Shown: positions 36,152-47,179, numbered from the stretch's first letter. The stretch is DNA of 64,000 nucleotides from Dickeya chrysanthemi NCPPB 402 (GCF_000406105.1 NZ_CM001974.1:922835-986834); one strand, 5' to 3'. Made by a program: numbers and translations. Notes: a model not told the origin generated them from the letters alone.

Positions 36152-36180
36152 AAGGAGAGGTGCAAGCGCCACCTCTCCTT
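36152..36180. terminator. Perfect hairpin downstream of hpxK
   Basis: AAGGAGAGGTG pairs with CACCTCTCCTT, an 11-base stem with a seven-base loop. It has no T-run, so it may be the left edge of the neighbouring repeat-like element instead of a true terminator. Confidence 0.5.
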
Positions 36181-36415
36181 GACCACTGGCTGGTGGCTAA
36201 ACTGCGGCGCTACGCGCTACCTTCGGCGTTCGACTTCGCGGTTCGGGCCGCCCGTGACGCGATTACTCGCCCCATCCTTGGGGCTCGCCCTTCGGGCCAG
36301 CGTAAACGCTGTTCAAAAACGCTCCCGGCGTTTTTGTCCAACACGACACGGGCTTTCGCCGCGTCCATGCGGCTCACCCGGCGAAGTCGCCCACCTCAGC
36401 GCAGTTTTTGACGCC
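36181..36415. repeat. GC-rich intergenic element, probably dispersed
   Basis: The 471-base gap between hpxK and yafV holds no gene. This part is GC-rich and full of short inverted pairs, including AAAAACGC/GCGTTTTT at 36315-36335 and a GGGCTCGCCC/GGGCC hairpin near 36285. Its composition resembles dispersed intergenic elements I recall from Pectobacterium and Dickeya genomes, but only one copy is present here, so the repeat status is unproved. Confidence 0.4.
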
Positions 36416-36487
36416 GGAAAGATGCCTCATCCTGTACTTAATGCGTTTGTCAGCAGTCTGAATCAAAAGCGCTCTTGACTCTTGATA

Positions 36488-37255
36488 TTACACACTGAAT
36501 CTATCGGCGTCGCGCCAGGCGGGGAAGGCTTCACGGTAGCTTTGCAGCGCTTCCAGCGATAATTCGGCGTCAAGGCGCGCAGGCTGATGCTCGGGGGCTG
36601 AAGCCAGAATCGCGCCTTGTGCGTCGATAATCAGGCTGTCGCCCTGATAGCTGTGGCCGTTGCCGTCGGTGCCGACGCGGTTGCAGCCCGCCACGTAAGC
36701 CTGATTTTCAATCGCCCGTGCCGCCAGCAGGGTTTTCCAGTGCTGCGCGCGCGGTGCCGGCCAGTTGGCGACGTACAGCGCCAGATCGTAATCCTGACGA
36801 TTGCGGGACCACACCGGAAAGCGCAAGTCGTAGCAGATCAGCGGCATAATCCGCCAGCCGCGCCATTCCACGATTTCCCGCGTCTGGCCGGACTGGTAAT
36901 ACTCATGCTCGCCCGCCATGCGGAACAGGTGACGCTTATCGTACTGGTACAGTCGTCCCTGCGGGTCGGCCAGCAGAAAGCGGTTAACCGCCCCCTTGTC
37001 GCTCTGCACCGCCACGCTGCCGCCTACCAGCGCATTGTTGCGCTGTGCCCACTGTTTCAGCCAGGTTTCTACCACCGGCTGTTCCAGGCTGCTTTTGGCC
37101 GCTTCCATGGCAAAACCGGTGGTGAACATTTCCGGCAGCACGATCAGGTCGCGGTCGGTAATCTCGCTTAACAGGCCGTCAAAATGGCTCAGATTGGCAG
37201 GACCATCCATCCACACCAACGGTTGTTGTAACAGGGTGACCTTTAAAGTTGACAT
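36488..37255 (-). CDS. yafV: Omega-amidase YafV
   Basis: A 255-aa hydrolase of the nitrilase superfamily. The catalytic triad is in LPEMFTTGF (Glu), YDKRHLF (Lys) and PLICYDLRFP (Cys). The family hydrolyses 2-oxoglutaramate and the methionine-related 2-oxosuccinamate. That makes sense beside mtnE, because transamination of the salvage keto acid with glutamine would yield 2-oxoglutaramate. Its ATG lies inside the mtnE 3' end (13-base overlap), so the pair should be cotranslated. Confidence 0.92.
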   Translation of the reverse strand: MSTLKVTLLQQPLVWMDGPANLSHFDGLLSEITDRDLIVLPEMFTTGFAMEAAKSSLEQPVVETWLKQWAQRNNALVGGSVAVQSDKGAVNRFLLADPQGRLYQYDKRHLFRMAGEHEYYQSGQTREIVEWRGWRIMPLICYDLRFPVWSRNRQDYDLALYVANWPAPRAQHWKTLLAARAIENQAYVAGCNRVGTDGNGHSYQGDSLIIDAQGAILASAPEHQPARLDAELSLEALQSYREAFPAWRDADRFSV

Positions 37256-38400
37256 AAACGCTCCGCAGCCGCATCCAGGGTTGATTCCTGTTTAGCAAAG
37301 CATAACCGAATCAGCGTATGAGGGAAGGGGGCCGCGCAGAAAACAGACAGTGGGATCGCCGCCACGCCGATATGCTCGGTCAGCCAGCGGCAGAAACTGA
37401 CATCATCCTGGCTGGAAATGGCGCGATAGTCCGCCAGCAGGAAGTAGGTGCCTTCACAGGGCAGGATATCCAGCCGACTGGCCGCCAGCGCGTTAACGAA
37501 GCGGTCGCGTTTGGCGCGATAAAAGTCCGGCAGTTCACGCCAGTGTTGCGGCTGCTGTTGCAGCATATCGGCCAGCGCCAACTGGGCCGGCGTGTTGACG
37601 GAAAACGTCAGATATTGATGTACCTTACGCACTTCCGCGCTGAGTAGCGCCGGAGCAATGCAATAACCCACCTTCCAGCCGGTCATGTGGTAGGTTTTGC
37701 CAAACGAAGACACCGCGATGGCCCGTTGGCGTAATTCCGGATGCGCCAGCACGCTGGCGTGACCGTCTGCGGCAAAGCAGATGTGTTCGTACACTTCGTC
37801 GCTCAGCACATAGATGTGGCGGCTGGCGATGGCCTGCCAGAGCTGGCGGAAGTCCTCCTGCTGCCAGACGGTGGCAGACGGATTGTGCGGCGTATTGACG
37901 ATCACCAGCCGGGTACGGTCGTTCAGTAAGTCGCCGAACGCCGCCCAATCAACACGAAACGCCGGCGGTTGCAGGGCGATTCGCTTCAGCACGCCGCCCG
38001 CCAGTTGTACCGCCGGGGCGTAACTGTCGTAGCTGGGATCAAAGCAGACAACTTCATCGCCCGGCCGCACCAGTGCGCTGATGGCGGCAAACAACGCTTC
38101 GGTAGCACCAGCCGTGACCGTGACTTCGCTATCGGCGTCCGGTTGCCAGCCATAGAGCGCGGCGGTCTTTTCCGCAATCGCCTGTCGCAGCGGCGCCACG
38201 CCGGTCATCGGCGCGTACTGATTGGCCCCCTGACTGACATGATAGGCCAGACGCTGTTTCAGGTAGTCGGGGCCGTCAAAATCAGGAAACCCTTGCGACA
38301 GGTTAATCGCCTGATGCTGCTGCGCCAAAGCGCTCATCTGGGTAAAAATAGTGGTGCCGAGGGAAGGGAGTTTGCTGTCGGGGATCAGTGCGGCGCTCAT
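37243..38400 (-). CDS. mtnE: Methionine aminotransferase MtnE (YbdL-like)
   Basis: A 385-aa class I pyridoxal-phosphate aminotransferase, matching E. coli YbdL almost throughout. It has NLSQGFPDFDGP, the substrate-site ANQYAPMTGV, NTPHNPSATVW, and the cofactor Lys in SFGKTYHMTGWKVGY. It completes methionine salvage by aminating 4-methylthio-2-oxobutanoate, probably from glutamine. It is divergent from mtnBCD, and a MetJ-box array lies in the shared promoter. ybdL is the alternative name. Confidence 0.92.
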   Translation of the reverse strand: MSAALIPDSKLPSLGTTIFTQMSALAQQHQAINLSQGFPDFDGPDYLKQRLAYHVSQGANQYAPMTGVAPLRQAIAEKTAALYGWQPDADSEVTVTAGATEALFAAISALVRPGDEVVCFDPSYDSYAPAVQLAGGVLKRIALQPPAFRVDWAAFGDLLNDRTRLVIVNTPHNPSATVWQQEDFRQLWQAIASRHIYVLSDEVYEHICFAADGHASVLAHPELRQRAIAVSSFGKTYHMTGWKVGYCIAPALLSAEVRKVHQYLTFSVNTPAQLALADMLQQQPQHWRELPDFYRAKRDRFVNALAASRLDILPCEGTYFLLADYRAISSQDDVSFCRWLTEHIGVAAIPLSVFCAAPFPHTLIRLCFAKQESTLDAAAERLCQL

Positions 38401-38469
38401 GGCTGAAAAAGGACTCCTGCAAGCCTGTTATTGCTGCCACTATATACAGGATGCTAGTATTTGGCAATC

Positions 38470-38493
38470 AAGACGCTTGGACGTTTAAACGGC
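38470..38493. promoter_or_regulatory. MetJ-box array between mtnE and mtnB
   Basis: Three adjacent eight-base units, AGACGCTT, GGACGTTT and AAACGGCT, each match the MetJ consensus AGACGTCT at six of eight bases. They lie between two divergent methionine-salvage genes, so repression by MetJ with S-adenosylmethionine is likely. Confidence 0.7.
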
Positions 38494-38602
38494 TAAATTC
38501 CGTAATTGGCTAAGCTATAACCAAACATAATAAGCAGGCTCATTAACGGGTTTCATCCCTGGGAGACAACCGCGTGACGCCTTCACCTGTACAGGACGAT
38601 TT

Positions 38603-39217
38603 ATGAGTGATACCCCACAACTGGATGCCCTGGTGGCTGCCTGCCGCTGGATCGGCGAGAAAGGCTGGTGCCCGGCGACGGGCGGTAATATGTCCGTTCG
38701 TCTGGATGAACGGCAATGCCTGATTACCGAATCCGGTAAAGACAAAGGCAGCCTGAGTGCGGAAGATTTTTTGCGGGTCGATATCGCGACGAATCACGTA
38801 CCGAGCGGTCGCACGCCGTCGGCGGAAACCGGCTTGCATACGTTGCTTTATCGCTTGCTTCCGGCTGTCGGTGCGGTACTGCATACCCATTCGGTCAACG
38901 CCACGGTGCTGTCGCGGGTAGAAAAAAGCGACGCGCTGGTGTTGCAGGGCTACGAAATGCAGAAGTCGCTGAGCGGCCAGCGTACCCACCTTGATGCGGT
39001 AGCGATCCCGATTTTCGATAACTCTCAGGATATTCCGGCGCTGGCGCAGCGGGTTGCGGCCCATCATGAGGTCGCGCCGCTGCATTACGGTTTGCTGGTG
39101 CGCGGGCACGGCCTGTACTGCTGGGGAAATGATGTAAAAGAAGCTCGTCGCCATCTGGAAGGGCTGGAGTTCCTGTTCCAGTGCGAATTGCAACGACGTT
39201 TACTGGAGGCGAAATGA
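38603..39217 (+). CDS. mtnB: Methylthioribulose-1-phosphate dehydratase MtnB
   Basis: A 204-aa enzyme with the class II aldolase fold. Zinc ligands are in LHTHSVNA and, in the C-terminal part, [21 protein letters not shown] near residue 30 is the phosphate-binding loop. It dehydrates methylthioribulose-1-phosphate in the methionine salvage cycle. It is the first gene of mtnBCD and overlaps mtnC by four bases. Confidence 0.94.
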   Translation: MSDTPQLDALVAACRWIGEKGWCPATGGNMSVRLDERQCLITESGKDKGSLSAEDFLRVDIATNHVPSGRTPSAETGLHTLLYRLLPAVGAVLHTHSVNATVLSRVEKSDALVLQGYEMQKSLSGQRTHLDAVAIPIFDNSQDIPALAQRVAAHHEVAPLHYGLLVRGHGLYCWGNDVKEARRHLEGLEFLFQCELQRRLLEAK

Positions 39218-39924
39218 TCAAGGCGATTGTCACCGACATAGAAGGCACCACCAGCGATATTCGCTTTGTACACAACGTGTTATTCCCGTATGCCCGCGCG
39301 CGTCTGGCCGATGCGGTGGCGCAGGCGGAGCAGGATGCAGAGATTGCCGCGGCGCTGGCGTTAGCGCGTCAGGAACTGGGGCAGCCGGAGGCTTCTCCCG
39401 CGCAACTGCTGGCGGCGTTCAATCAGTTCATGGATGAAGACCGCAAATCGCCGGCATTGAAGTTGTTGCAGGGCATTATCTGGCGCAGCGGTTACCGTAA
39501 CGGCGATTTTCGCGGCCATGTGTATAGCGATGTCGCGCCGCAGTTGCGGGCCTGGCGTGAGCAGGGCATCGCGCTGTATGTCTACTCGTCCGGTTCGGTG
39601 GAAGCGCAGCATCTGCTGTTTGGTCACAGCGACGAGGGTGATTTACGGCCGCTGTTTACCGGTTATTTCGATACCGGCGTCGGCGCCAAGCGTGAAGTGA
39701 CATCCTATCGGAACATCGCCGGTGCGATTGGGCTGCCTGCCGGCGAGGTGCTGTTCTTGTCCGATATTCGTCAGGAACTGGATGCCGCCGCACAGGCGGG
39801 CTGGCACACCTGCCAGTTGATCCGTGATGACGCCGATGTCGACAGCCTGCATCATCAGGTAAACCGTTTTGATCAGTTAGACCTGAACGCCTATCAGGCC
39901 AACTCACAGGAGAACCCGTCATGA
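39214..39924 (+). CDS. mtnC: Enolase-phosphatase MtnC
   Basis: A 236-aa HAD-family enzyme that enolises and then dephosphorylates diketomethylthiopentyl-phosphate. The first HAD motif is altered as in all MtnC ([20 protein letters not shown]), with YSSGSVEAQ as the second motif and [12 protein letters not shown] as the fourth. The ATG at 39214 follows GGAGG and overlaps the mtnB stop. A GTG 11 codons upstream lies inside mtnB and is not favoured. Confidence 0.95.
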   Translation: MIKAIVTDIEGTTSDIRFVHNVLFPYARARLADAVAQAEQDAEIAAALALARQELGQPEASPAQLLAAFNQFMDEDRKSPALKLLQGIIWRSGYRNGDFRGHVYSDVAPQLRAWREQGIALYVYSSGSVEAQHLLFGHSDEGDLRPLFTGYFDTGVGAKREVTSYRNIAGAIGLPAGEVLFLSDIRQELDAAAQAGWHTCQLIRDDADVDSLHHQVNRFDQLDLNAYQANSQENPS

Positions 39925-40463
39925 GCGCCTTAACTATTTTCAGTGATACCGATGCCGGTCAGCCGGTGTGGCAAAGCCACGATGCCGATGCGATCGTTCA
40001 GCAACTGAGCGCTATCAATGTGCGTTTTGAACGCTGGCAGGCTGACCGCGACCTGAGCGCCAACCCTTCTGCCGAGGAAGTGCTGGCGGCGTATCAGCAT
40101 GAGATCGATAAACTGGTGGCGGAGAAAGGCTATCAAAGTTGGGATGTCATCAGCATGCGTGCCGATAACCCGCAAAAAGAGGCATTGCGTACCAAGTTTC
40201 TGTCGGAACATACCCACGCTGAAGATGAAGTGCGTTTCTTCGTTGAAGGGGCCGGCTTGTTCTGCCTGCATGTGGACGGGCGGATTTTTCAGATCCTGTG
40301 TGAAAAGAACGATCTGCTGTCGGTGCCTGCCGGTATACCGCATTGGTTCGATATGGGTTCTGAACCGCATTTCACCGCCATTCGTTTGTTCAACAACCCG
40401 GATGGCTGGATTGCGCACTTCACCGGCGATACCATCGCCGACGCGTACCCGAAACTGGCGTGA
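39921..40463 (+). CDS. mtnD: Acireductone dioxygenase MtnD
   Basis: A 180-aa cupin. The metal-binding motif [14 protein letters not shown] supplies two His and a Glu, and a further His lies in AGIPHWFD. With iron it yields the methionine keto acid that MtnE aminates; with nickel it gives an off-pathway product. Its start overlaps mtnC by four bases. It converges on mtnA with a 77-base gap in which no clear terminator is seen. Confidence 0.95.
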   Translation: MSALTIFSDTDAGQPVWQSHDADAIVQQLSAINVRFERWQADRDLSANPSAEEVLAAYQHEIDKLVAEKGYQSWDVISMRADNPQKEALRTKFLSEHTHAEDEVRFFVEGAGLFCLHVDGRIFQILCEKNDLLSVPAGIPHWFDMGSEPHFTAIRLFNNPDGWIAHFTGDTIADAYPKLA

Positions 40464-40540
40464 TCGTGTTGCAGGCCGTGCCGGCATCTACCGGATACGG
40501 CCTGTTCTGCGGTGGTGACGCCGCGTTTCTTGCCCGGCGC

Positions 40541-41572
40541 TTATCCGGCCAGCGGGTGCTGAAAAATGCCGGCGCTAACCTGTTCCGGGGTGATCACGCC
40601 GCTATCCAGCACCCAGCCGCTAATCAGTGCTGCAGGGGTGACATCGAACGCCGGGTTATACACCGGGGCGTTGTGCGGCGCCCACTGGCACTGACCGAAA
40701 CTGCCGGCCACGCCGGTGACTTCGCCGGCCGCACGTTGTTCGATCGGAATAGCGTTGCCGTCCGGGCAGTGCGGATCGTGGGTGGTGTGGGGCGCGGCGA
40801 CATAAAACGGAATACCGTGGTAATGCGCCAGCACCGCCAGGCTGTAAGTCCCTATTTTGTTGGCGACGTCACCGTTAGCGGCGATGCGATCCGCGCCGAC
40901 CCAGATGGCATCGACCTGGCCTTGCGCCATCAGCGACGCAGCCATCGAGTCGCAGATCAGGTGATAAGGGATAGCCAATTCGCCCAGCTCCCAGGCGGTC
41001 AGCCGCCCGCCCTGCAACAACGGACGGGTTTCATCTACCCAGACTTTCTCCACGTTACCCTGTCGGTGAGCACGCAGGATGACGCCGATTGCCGTACCGA
41101 CGCCCGCCGTCGCCAGCCCGCCGGTGTTGCAGTGGGTTAACAGGCGGCTACCCGGTTTCACCAGCGCGGCACCGTTATCGGCGATGCGTTCGCACAGCGC
41201 TTTATCTTCCTCAATCAACCGCAGCGCTTCCTGCGTCATGGCGTTGACGAAATCATCGGCCACCAGCGCCTGCTTCATGCGATCCAGATTATTCATCAGG
41301 TTGACGGCGGTTGGGCGGGAAGCCCGCAGCGTCTCCAGTGCCTGCGCCAGCTGTGGCCGGGATTGACCCTGTTCCGCCAGCAACGCCAGCAGCAGGCTGG
41401 CGGACAGCCCGATCAGCGGTGCGCCGCGTACCCGCAGAGTACGAATATGACTGACCAGAGCATCGACATCCGGGCAGGGGCACCAGATTTTTTCCTGCGG
41501 TAACGCCTGTTGGTCAAGGATCCAGAGCTGGTTATCAACGAGGTTGAGGCTGGTGGTGTTAACAGTCTGCAT
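40541..41572 (-). CDS. mtnA: Methylthioribose-1-phosphate isomerase MtnA
   Basis: A 343-aa isomerase related to eIF2B subunits. Family blocks visible are [28 protein letters not shown] with the catalytic Cys, and [20 protein letters not shown] with the catalytic Asp. It converts methylthioribose-1-phosphate to methylthioribulose-1-phosphate. It is divergent from mtnK, whose product supplies its substrate, and shares the MetJ-box-like region at 41642. Confidence 0.96.
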   Translation of the reverse strand: MQTVNTTSLNLVDNQLWILDQQALPQEKIWCPCPDVDALVSHIRTLRVRGAPLIGLSASLLLALLAEQGQSRPQLAQALETLRASRPTAVNLMNNLDRMKQALVADDFVNAMTQEALRLIEEDKALCERIADNGAALVKPGSRLLTHCNTGGLATAGVGTAIGVILRAHRQGNVEKVWVDETRPLLQGGRLTAWELGELAIPYHLICDSMAASLMAQGQVDAIWVGADRIAANGDVANKIGTYSLAVLAHYHGIPFYVAAPHTTHDPHCPDGNAIPIEQRAAGEVTGVAGSFGQCQWAPHNAPVYNPAFDVTPAALISGWVLDSGVITPEQVSAGIFQHPLAG

Positions 41573-41641
41573 GGGTGGTTAAATCCGTGTTGCGTTATTG
41601 CATCAGGATTCTTATTCTGCCAATATGCGATACAGATGTAT

Positions 41642-41665
41642 AGACGTCCAAACGCTTTTATGTCT
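41642..41665. promoter_or_regulatory. MetJ-box array between mtnA and mtnK
   Basis: AGACGTCC (seven of eight to the MetJ consensus) is followed directly by AAACGCTT and TTATGTCT (five of eight each). The site lies between the divergent mtnA and mtnK genes, which would put the whole salvage set under one repressor. Confidence 0.65.
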
Positions 41666-41737
41666 ATACCCTTCATACTTCAAATAGAAACAGCAAACAC
41701 ATACGTCAAACACATAAGTAGATAAACGAGGTTGGCC

Positions 41738-42940
41738 ATGTCGCTTTACCGTACTTTTAACGCGGACGATGCCGTGCAGTATGCCCGTCAATATGGCGGG
41801 GTTGCGGATCCGCAGTCGTTGATGGCAGCCGATGAAATCGGCGACGGTAACCTGAATCTGGTGTTCAAGATCCGCGATACGCAGGGCATCAGCCGGGTGA
41901 TCGTCAAGCAGGCGTTGCCGTATGTTCGCTGTGTCGGCGAGTCCTGGCCGCTGACGCTGGATCGCGCCCGCATCGAAGCGGAAACGCTGCTGGCACATGC
42001 GCAGTACTGCCCGCAATATACGGTGACGGTGTTGCACCATGATCCGGCACTGGCGGTGATGGTGCAGGAAGACTTGTCTGACCACGAGATCTGGCGGCGC
42101 GAACTGGTGAAAGGGCATGACTATCCGCAAGCGGCGGCGCAACTGGGGGAATATCTGGCGCAGGCGCTGTTCCATCATTCGGATTTCTACCAGTCTCCTC
42201 ATGACAAAAAGGCGGCGGTAAGCCGTTTTACCAACCCGGAGTTGTGCCAGATAACGGAAGATCTGTTCTTCACCGATCCGTACATCGAGCATGAGCGTAA
42301 CCAGTTCGACCCGGCGCTGCTGCCTGATGTGCTGGCCTTGCGTGACGACACGCCGCTCCGTTGTGCGGTCGCCGCACTTAAGCACGCCTTTTTGAGTAAA
42401 GCGCAAGCGCTGCTGCACGGTGATATTCACAGCGGATCGATTTTTGTGGCGGAAAATCGCCTGAAGGTGATCGACGCCGAATTCGGTTTTTACGGCCCGA
42501 TCGGGTTTGATCTCGGCACGGCGATCGGCAACCTGCTGTTGAATTATTGCGGGTTGCCGGGATTATTGCCGCCGCGTGAGGCGTCTGCTGCACGGGAGCG
42601 GCGTCTGGCGGATATCGTGGCGCTGTGGCAGACCTTCGCTAACCGCTTTGCGGCGCTGAGCCATGAGAAAAGCCGTGACCCGGCGCTGGCGACGAAGGGG
42701 TACGTTGAGCGCTTCCTGCAGCAGGTGTGGCAGGACGCGGTGGGCTATTGCGGCACCGAACTGATTCGCCGCACCATCGGGCTGGCGCATGTCGCTGATC
42801 TCGATACCATCGCCGACGATGCCGCTCGCCAATCCTGCCAGCGCCATGCCATTCAGCTTGGCAAAACGCTGATTCTGGCCGCGGCGCATATCGACGGCCC
42901 GGAAGCCCTGCTGGCGCGGGTGCGTCAGAGCGGTGCCTGA
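41738..42940 (+). CDS. mtnK: Methylthioribose kinase MtnK
   Basis: A 400-aa kinase with an aminoglycoside-phosphotransferase-like fold. It has [10 protein letters not shown] near the N-terminus, and the catalytic [11 protein letters not shown] and [16 protein letters not shown] in the C-terminal half. It phosphorylates methylthioribose, the first step of the salvage branch here. The ATG at 41738 follows GAGG at a good distance; a TTG at 41732 is not needed. Its usual length is about 399 residues. Confidence 0.95.
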   Translation: MSLYRTFNADDAVQYARQYGGVADPQSLMAADEIGDGNLNLVFKIRDTQGISRVIVKQALPYVRCVGESWPLTLDRARIEAETLLAHAQYCPQYTVTVLHHDPALAVMVQEDLSDHEIWRRELVKGHDYPQAAAQLGEYLAQALFHHSDFYQSPHDKKAAVSRFTNPELCQITEDLFFTDPYIEHERNQFDPALLPDVLALRDDTPLRCAVAALKHAFLSKAQALLHGDIHSGSIFVAENRLKVIDAEFGFYGPIGFDLGTAIGNLLLNYCGLPGLLPPREASAARERRLADIVALWQTFANRFAALSHEKSRDPALATKGYVERFLQQVWQDAVGYCGTELIRRTIGLAHVADLDTIADDAARQSCQRHAIQLGKTLILAAAHIDGPEALLARVRQSGA

Positions 42941-42950
42941 GCCTGATAGC

Positions 42951-42986
42951 AAAAACACGGCGCCTTTTGCGGATAAAAGGCGCCGT
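42951..42986 (-). terminator. Terminator of fadE
   Basis: ACGGCGCCTTTT pairs perfectly with AAAAGGCGCCGT around a six-base loop, followed on the minus strand by a TGTTTTT run. It ends fadE and may also slow transcripts from mtnK. Confidence 0.85.
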
Positions 42987-42994
42987 ACCTGGTT

Positions 42995-45439
42995 TCAGGC
43001 TGCCGTATCGGCAGGCAGTCGTTGCTCTGCCGCCGCCTTGTGCGCACTCAGCGCGTCCGGGGCAAAATCATCGACGTTGATGGAACGTAGCCGACTGGCT
43101 TCCGCCTGTATCAATACGCTGGCTTCTTCCGGCGTAATCACCCCTTCCGCCAGCCCGTGTTCCGCCAATTTATCCAGTTGCATAAAGGGTAGCGGGTAAC
43201 CTGCCGATTGCGATAAACGCTGATAAATCGGCTCGGCTGCCAGAATATCCAGCAATGCCTGTTCCAACTGCGCCGCCGGGTGATGCGCGCCGGCTTTCAG
43301 GTAGAGCCCGCGGCCCAGGCGATTGCGGGTTGCCGACGGCGCCTGCAACAGCCTGGCCAGTTGGTGATCCAACTGGTCGCTGGGAGACTCGCTGGCGTGG
43401 CCGGACGGGAAAATCATTCCGCGCAGCAACCGGGCTACCAGCTTGTTGGGGAAGTTGTGCAGCAGATCGATGATGGCCTGTTCCGCCTGATGCAGGCAAT
43501 CCTGTACTCCCCAGTGCACCAGCGGCAGGTCAGCCTGCTGGCGGCCTTCTTCGTCGTAGCGCTTCAATGTGGCGGAAGCCAGATACAGCTGGCTCAGTAC
43601 GTCACCCAGACGGGCGGAAAGGCGTTCGCGGCGTTTCAGGCTGCCGCCCAGCACGCCCATCGAGACATCTGCCAGCAGCGCCAGATTGGCGCTTAGCCGG
43701 TTCAGGCGCTGGTAGTAGCGGCGGGTGACATCGTTGACCGGCGCGCGGCTGGTGCGCCCGTTGGTCAGGCCCAGCCACAGGCTGCGTATCGCGTTGCCGC
43801 CGATGTGCCCAAGATGGCCGAACAGTGCCCGGTCAAACGCCTTCAGGTCATTGTCCTGCGCGGCACCCATCTCTTTCAGTATGTAGGGATGGCAGCGAAT
43901 GGCACCCTGCCCGAAAATAATCATACTGCGGGTCAGAATATTGGCGCCTTCGACGGTGATGGCAATCGGCGCACCCTGATAGTGACGTGCGACAAAGTTG
44001 GACGGCCCCAGGCAGATGCCTTTGCCGCCGGTGATATCCATCGCATCGATGATGCCGCGCTGGCCGCGGTGGGTGCAGTGATACTTGACGATGGCAGACA
44101 GCACCGACGGCCGTGCGCCTTGCATAATGCCGCTGGTGATCAGCGTCGCGGCGGCATCCATCACGTAGGCGTTGCCGGCCATGCGCGCCAGCGGCTCTTC
44201 AATGCCTTCCATTTTGCCGATCGGCAGTTTGAACTGGCGGCGGATACGCGCATAAGCGCCGGTTGCCAGCGCCACGCTTTTCAGGCCGCCGGTCGCGTTG
44301 GACGGCAGCGTGATGCCGCGCCCGACGGACAGGCATTCCATCAGCATCCGCCAGCCCTGACCCGCCATACTCGGCCCGCCGATGATGTAATCCAGCGGAA
44401 CGAAAATGTTTTCGCCCTGCGTCGGGCCATTCTGGAACGGAATATTAATCGGGAAGTGACGGCGGCCGATTCTGACGCCTTCGGTGTGTGTGGGGATCAG
44501 CGCGCAGGTAATACCGATATCATCCTGGTTGCCCAGCAGGTGATCCGGGTCGTACAGCCGGAATGCCAGACCGAGCACAGTCGCGACCGGTGCCAGCGTA
44601 ATATAGCGTTTATTCCAGGTCAGCCGCATTCCCAACACCTGCCGGCCCTGCCAATGGCCGTAACACACCACACCCAGATCGGGGATGGCGCCGGCATCGG
44701 ACCCGGCTTCCGGACTGGTCAGCGCGAAGCAGGGAATGTCGTCGCCGCGCGCCAGCCGCGGCAGGTAGTGATTCTTCTGTTCGTCGGTGCCGTAGTGTTG
44801 GAGTAGTTCTCCGGGCCCGAGTGAGTTAGGAACACCGACGGTGATCGCCAGAATACTGGAGACGCCGGCCAGTTTTTGCAGCACCATCGCCTGTGCGTAA
44901 GCGGAAAATTCCAGTCCGCCGTACTCTTTTTTGATGATCAGCGCAAAGAAGCGGTGTTGTTTCAGGAACGCCCACAGTTCAGGCGGTAAATCGGCGCGCT
45001 CGTGGGTGATTTCAAAATCATTCGCCAGACGGCAGGCTTCTTCCACCGGCCCGTCCAGAAACGCCTGTTCTTCCGGCGTTAACACCGGGCGCGGATAGGC
45101 ATGCAGGGTACGCCAGTCCGGCGTGCCGCGAAACAGTTCGCCTTCCCACCAGGTGGTGCCGGCATCAATCGCTTCTTTCTCCGTTTTCGACATCGGCGGC
45201 ATAACCCGCCGGAATGCCGTCAGTGCCGGTGTGGAGATAATACGTTGCCGCCACGGCGTGACCAGTAATGGCGCCAGCAACAGCCCGAGCGGCACCAGCA
45301 GCCAGGGCGACCATAGCTGTAGCGCCGTCATGGCGACAACCCAGAGCACCAGCAATGCGCTACTCAGCCACAGTGAGATTCGGTGGTAGAACAATGCGCC
45401 GATAAGCATTAAAACGATCAGGATACTGACTGCAACCAT
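42995..45439 (-). CDS. fadE: Acyl-CoA dehydrogenase FadE
   Basis: An 814-aa flavoenzyme for the first oxidation step of fatty acid beta-oxidation, identical in length to E. coli FadE. The N-terminal 70 residues form two or three hydrophobic segments, a feature of the large FadE type. The acyl-CoA dehydrogenase core follows ([40 protein letters not shown]). The C-terminal extension is present too. A FadR operator lies just upstream, so it should be induced by long-chain fatty acids. Confidence 0.96.
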   Translation of the reverse strand: MVAVSILIVLMLIGALFYHRISLWLSSALLVLWVVAMTALQLWSPWLLVPLGLLLAPLLVTPWRQRIISTPALTAFRRVMPPMSKTEKEAIDAGTTWWEGELFRGTPDWRTLHAYPRPVLTPEEQAFLDGPVEEACRLANDFEITHERADLPPELWAFLKQHRFFALIIKKEYGGLEFSAYAQAMVLQKLAGVSSILAITVGVPNSLGPGELLQHYGTDEQKNHYLPRLARGDDIPCFALTSPEAGSDAGAIPDLGVVCYGHWQGRQVLGMRLTWNKRYITLAPVATVLGLAFRLYDPDHLLGNQDDIGITCALIPTHTEGVRIGRRHFPINIPFQNGPTQGENIFVPLDYIIGGPSMAGQGWRMLMECLSVGRGITLPSNATGGLKSVALATGAYARIRRQFKLPIGKMEGIEEPLARMAGNAYVMDAAATLITSGIMQGARPSVLSAIVKYHCTHRGQRGIIDAMDITGGKGICLGPSNFVARHYQGAPIAITVEGANILTRSMIIFGQGAIRCHPYILKEMGAAQDNDLKAFDRALFGHLGHIGGNAIRSLWLGLTNGRTSRAPVNDVTRRYYQRLNRLSANLALLADVSMGVLGGSLKRRERLSARLGDVLSQLYLASATLKRYDEEGRQQADLPLVHWGVQDCLHQAEQAIIDLLHNFPNKLVARLLRGMIFPSGHASESPSDQLDHQLARLLQAPSATRNRLGRGLYLKAGAHHPAAQLEQALLDILAAEPIYQRLSQSAGYPLPFMQLDKLAEHGLAEGVITPEEASVLIQAEASRLRSINVDDFAPDALSAHKAAAEQRLPADTAA

Positions 45440-45475
45440 GATTTTATTCTCCAGTCCGTATAATCAGTTCACGCC

Positions 45476-45492
45476 TTGTGGTCTGACCTGTT
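45476..45492. promoter_or_regulatory. FadR operator of fadE
   Basis: TTGTGGTCTGACCTGTT matches 14 of 17 positions of the FadR operator as I recall it, including the core TGGTCNGACC. It lies 37 nt upstream of the fadE start codon. Confidence 0.75.
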
Positions 45493-45772
45493 GGTATAGT
45501 CTGTTTTTAGTTCAGTGAAATGTTTTTATCAATTTTTTTACAACGTAATTACAACTTGACTCACAAACTCACATTTGCAGAGGGCCGCTGATGCGCGGTG
45601 CCGCCGTTTGGCAATTGTCTGCTTCTCGTGGTTTGGGTGATCCGCTACACTGCACGGCAATACAGGTTATGTCTCTTTATCGCGGGCTTGCCGGTAACCG
45701 AGCCTGCCGCGACCCAGGCATCATCAGGGGACATAGCCTACATATCATGATGTCATTGAATGAGAGGATTCC
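45493..45772. other. Spacer between fadE and gmhA
   Basis: No gene is apparent between the FadR operator and gmhA. The left part is T-rich; the right part leads to gmhA with GAGAGG before its ATG. A 65-codon frame at 45591-45788 overlaps the gmhA start and has no ribosome site. Confidence 0.5.
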
Positions 45773-46354
45773 ATGTACCAGGACTTAATCCGTAATGAGC
45801 TGAAAGAAGCAGCATCCACGCTGAATACATTTTTAAGTGACGACGCCAATATTCAGGCGATTCAGGATGCGGCGGTTTTGCTGGCGGACGCCTTTAAAGC
45901 CGGCGGCAAGGTCATCTCCTGCGGCAATGGCGGCTCTCATTGCGACGCCATGCATTTCGCTGAAGAACTGACCGGCCGTTACCGTGAGAACCGCCCCGGC
46001 TACCCGGCCATCGCGATTTCCGACCCGAGTCATCTGTCCTGCGTCAGCAACGATTTCGGTTATGACTTCGTGTTCTCCCGTTATGTCGAGTCGCTCGGGC
46101 GTGAAGGGGATGTGCTGCTGGGTATTTCCACCTCCGGCAATTCCGGCAATATCATCAAGGCAATCAGCGCTGCACGCGCTAAACGTATGAAAGTGATTAC
46201 GTTGACCGGTAAAGACGGCGGCAAAATGGCCGGCACCGCCGATGTAGAAATTCGTGTACCGCACTTCGGTTATGCCGACCGTATTCAGGAAGTGCATATC
46301 AAGGCGATCCACATTCTGATTCAACTGATTGAAAAGGAAATGGCCGGCAACTGA
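45773..46354 (+). CDS. gmhA: Sedoheptulose-7-phosphate isomerase GmhA (LpcA)
   Basis: A 193-aa SIS-domain isomerase that makes heptose-7-phosphate, the first step toward the inner-core heptose of lipopolysaccharide. It has the family blocks [36 protein letters not shown] and [13 protein letters not shown]. coli GmhA has 192 residues and nearly the same sequence. It lies between fadE and yafJ exactly as in E. coli, on the opposite strand to fadE. Confidence 0.97.
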   Translation: MYQDLIRNELKEAASTLNTFLSDDANIQAIQDAAVLLADAFKAGGKVISCGNGGSHCDAMHFAEELTGRYRENRPGYPAIAISDPSHLSCVSNDFGYDFVFSRYVESLGREGDVLLGISTSGNSGNIIKAISAARAKRMKVITLTGKDGGKMAGTADVEIRVPHFGYADRIQEVHIKAIHILIQLIEKEMAGN

Positions 46355-46411
46355 TCGCCGATCATGAGGTGCGACAGTTAAAGGAACCCTACGTCGTTAA
46401 AGGAACCGGAC

Positions 46412-47179
46412 ATGTGTGAACTGCTTGGGATGAGTGCCAACGTCCCAACGGATATCTGTTTCAGCTTTACCGGCCTGATGCAGCGGGGCGGCCGTACCGG
46501 GCCGCACCGCGATGGCTGGGGGATTACGTTCTACGAAGGCAACGGTTGCCGTACCTTCAAGGATCCGCTGCCCAGCTTCAACTCGCCGATTGCCGAATTG
46601 GTGCAGAACTATCCGATCAAATCCCGTGCGGTGGTTTCCCATATTCGCCAGGCTAACCGCGGCGCAGTGGCGCTGGAGAATACCCACCCGTTTACCCGCG
46701 AGCTGTGGGGCCGAAACTGGACCTTTGCCCACAACGGTCAACTGAAAGGGTATCGTCGCCTGAAAACCGGTCATTTTCGTCCGGTCGGGGAAACCGATAG
46801 CGAGTATGCTTTTTGCTGGTTGTTGTATCAGTTGTCGCAACGCTATCCGCGCACGCCGTCGAACTGGCCGGCGGTGTTCCGTTATATCGCCACGCTGGCG
46901 GACCAACTACGCAAGAAAGGCGTATTCAACATGTTGCTGTCGGACGGGCAGTTCGTGATGGCGTTCTGTTCGACCAAACTGCACTGGATTACCCGACGAG
47001 CACCGTTTGGTAAGGCGACCTTGCTGGATGATGACGTGGAGATAGACTTCCAGCAGCAGACCACACCGAACGATGTGGTCACTGTGCTGGCGACTCAGCC
47101 GTTGACCGGCAACGAAACCTGGCATCCGATTCAGCCAGGCGAATTCGTCTTATTTTGTTTTGGCGAGCGTATAATTTGA
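46412..47179 (+). CDS. yafJ: YafJ, class II glutamine amidotransferase-like
   Basis: A 255-aa protein of the class II glutamine amidotransferase family. Met1 is followed by the nucleophile Cys2 (MCELLGM), with [13 protein letters not shown] and SHIRQANRG typical of the glutaminase site and FAHNGQL later. The synthase partner and the physiological substrate are unknown. It starts 57 nt after gmhA in the same direction. Its end overlaps the convergent dpaA by 30 nt. Confidence 0.93.
   Translation: MCELLGMSANVPTDICFSFTGLMQRGGRTGPHRDGWGITFYEGNGCRTFKDPLPSFNSPIAELVQNYPIKSRAVVSHIRQANRGAVALENTHPFTRELWGRNWTFAHNGQLKGYRRLKTGHFRPVGETDSEYAFCWLLYQLSQRYPRTPSNWPAVFRYIATLADQLRKKGVFNMLLSDGQFVMAFCSTKLHWITRRAPFGKATLLDDDVEIDFQQQTTPNDVVTVLATQPLTGNETWHPIQPGEFVLFCFGERII

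Noticed and set aside
38401..38602. Possible SAM riboswitch before mtnB
   Set aside because: No S-box type structure could be traced; the met-box array explains control better.
45591..45788. 65-codon frame before gmhA
   Set aside because: No ribosome site, and it overlaps the well-supported gmhA start.
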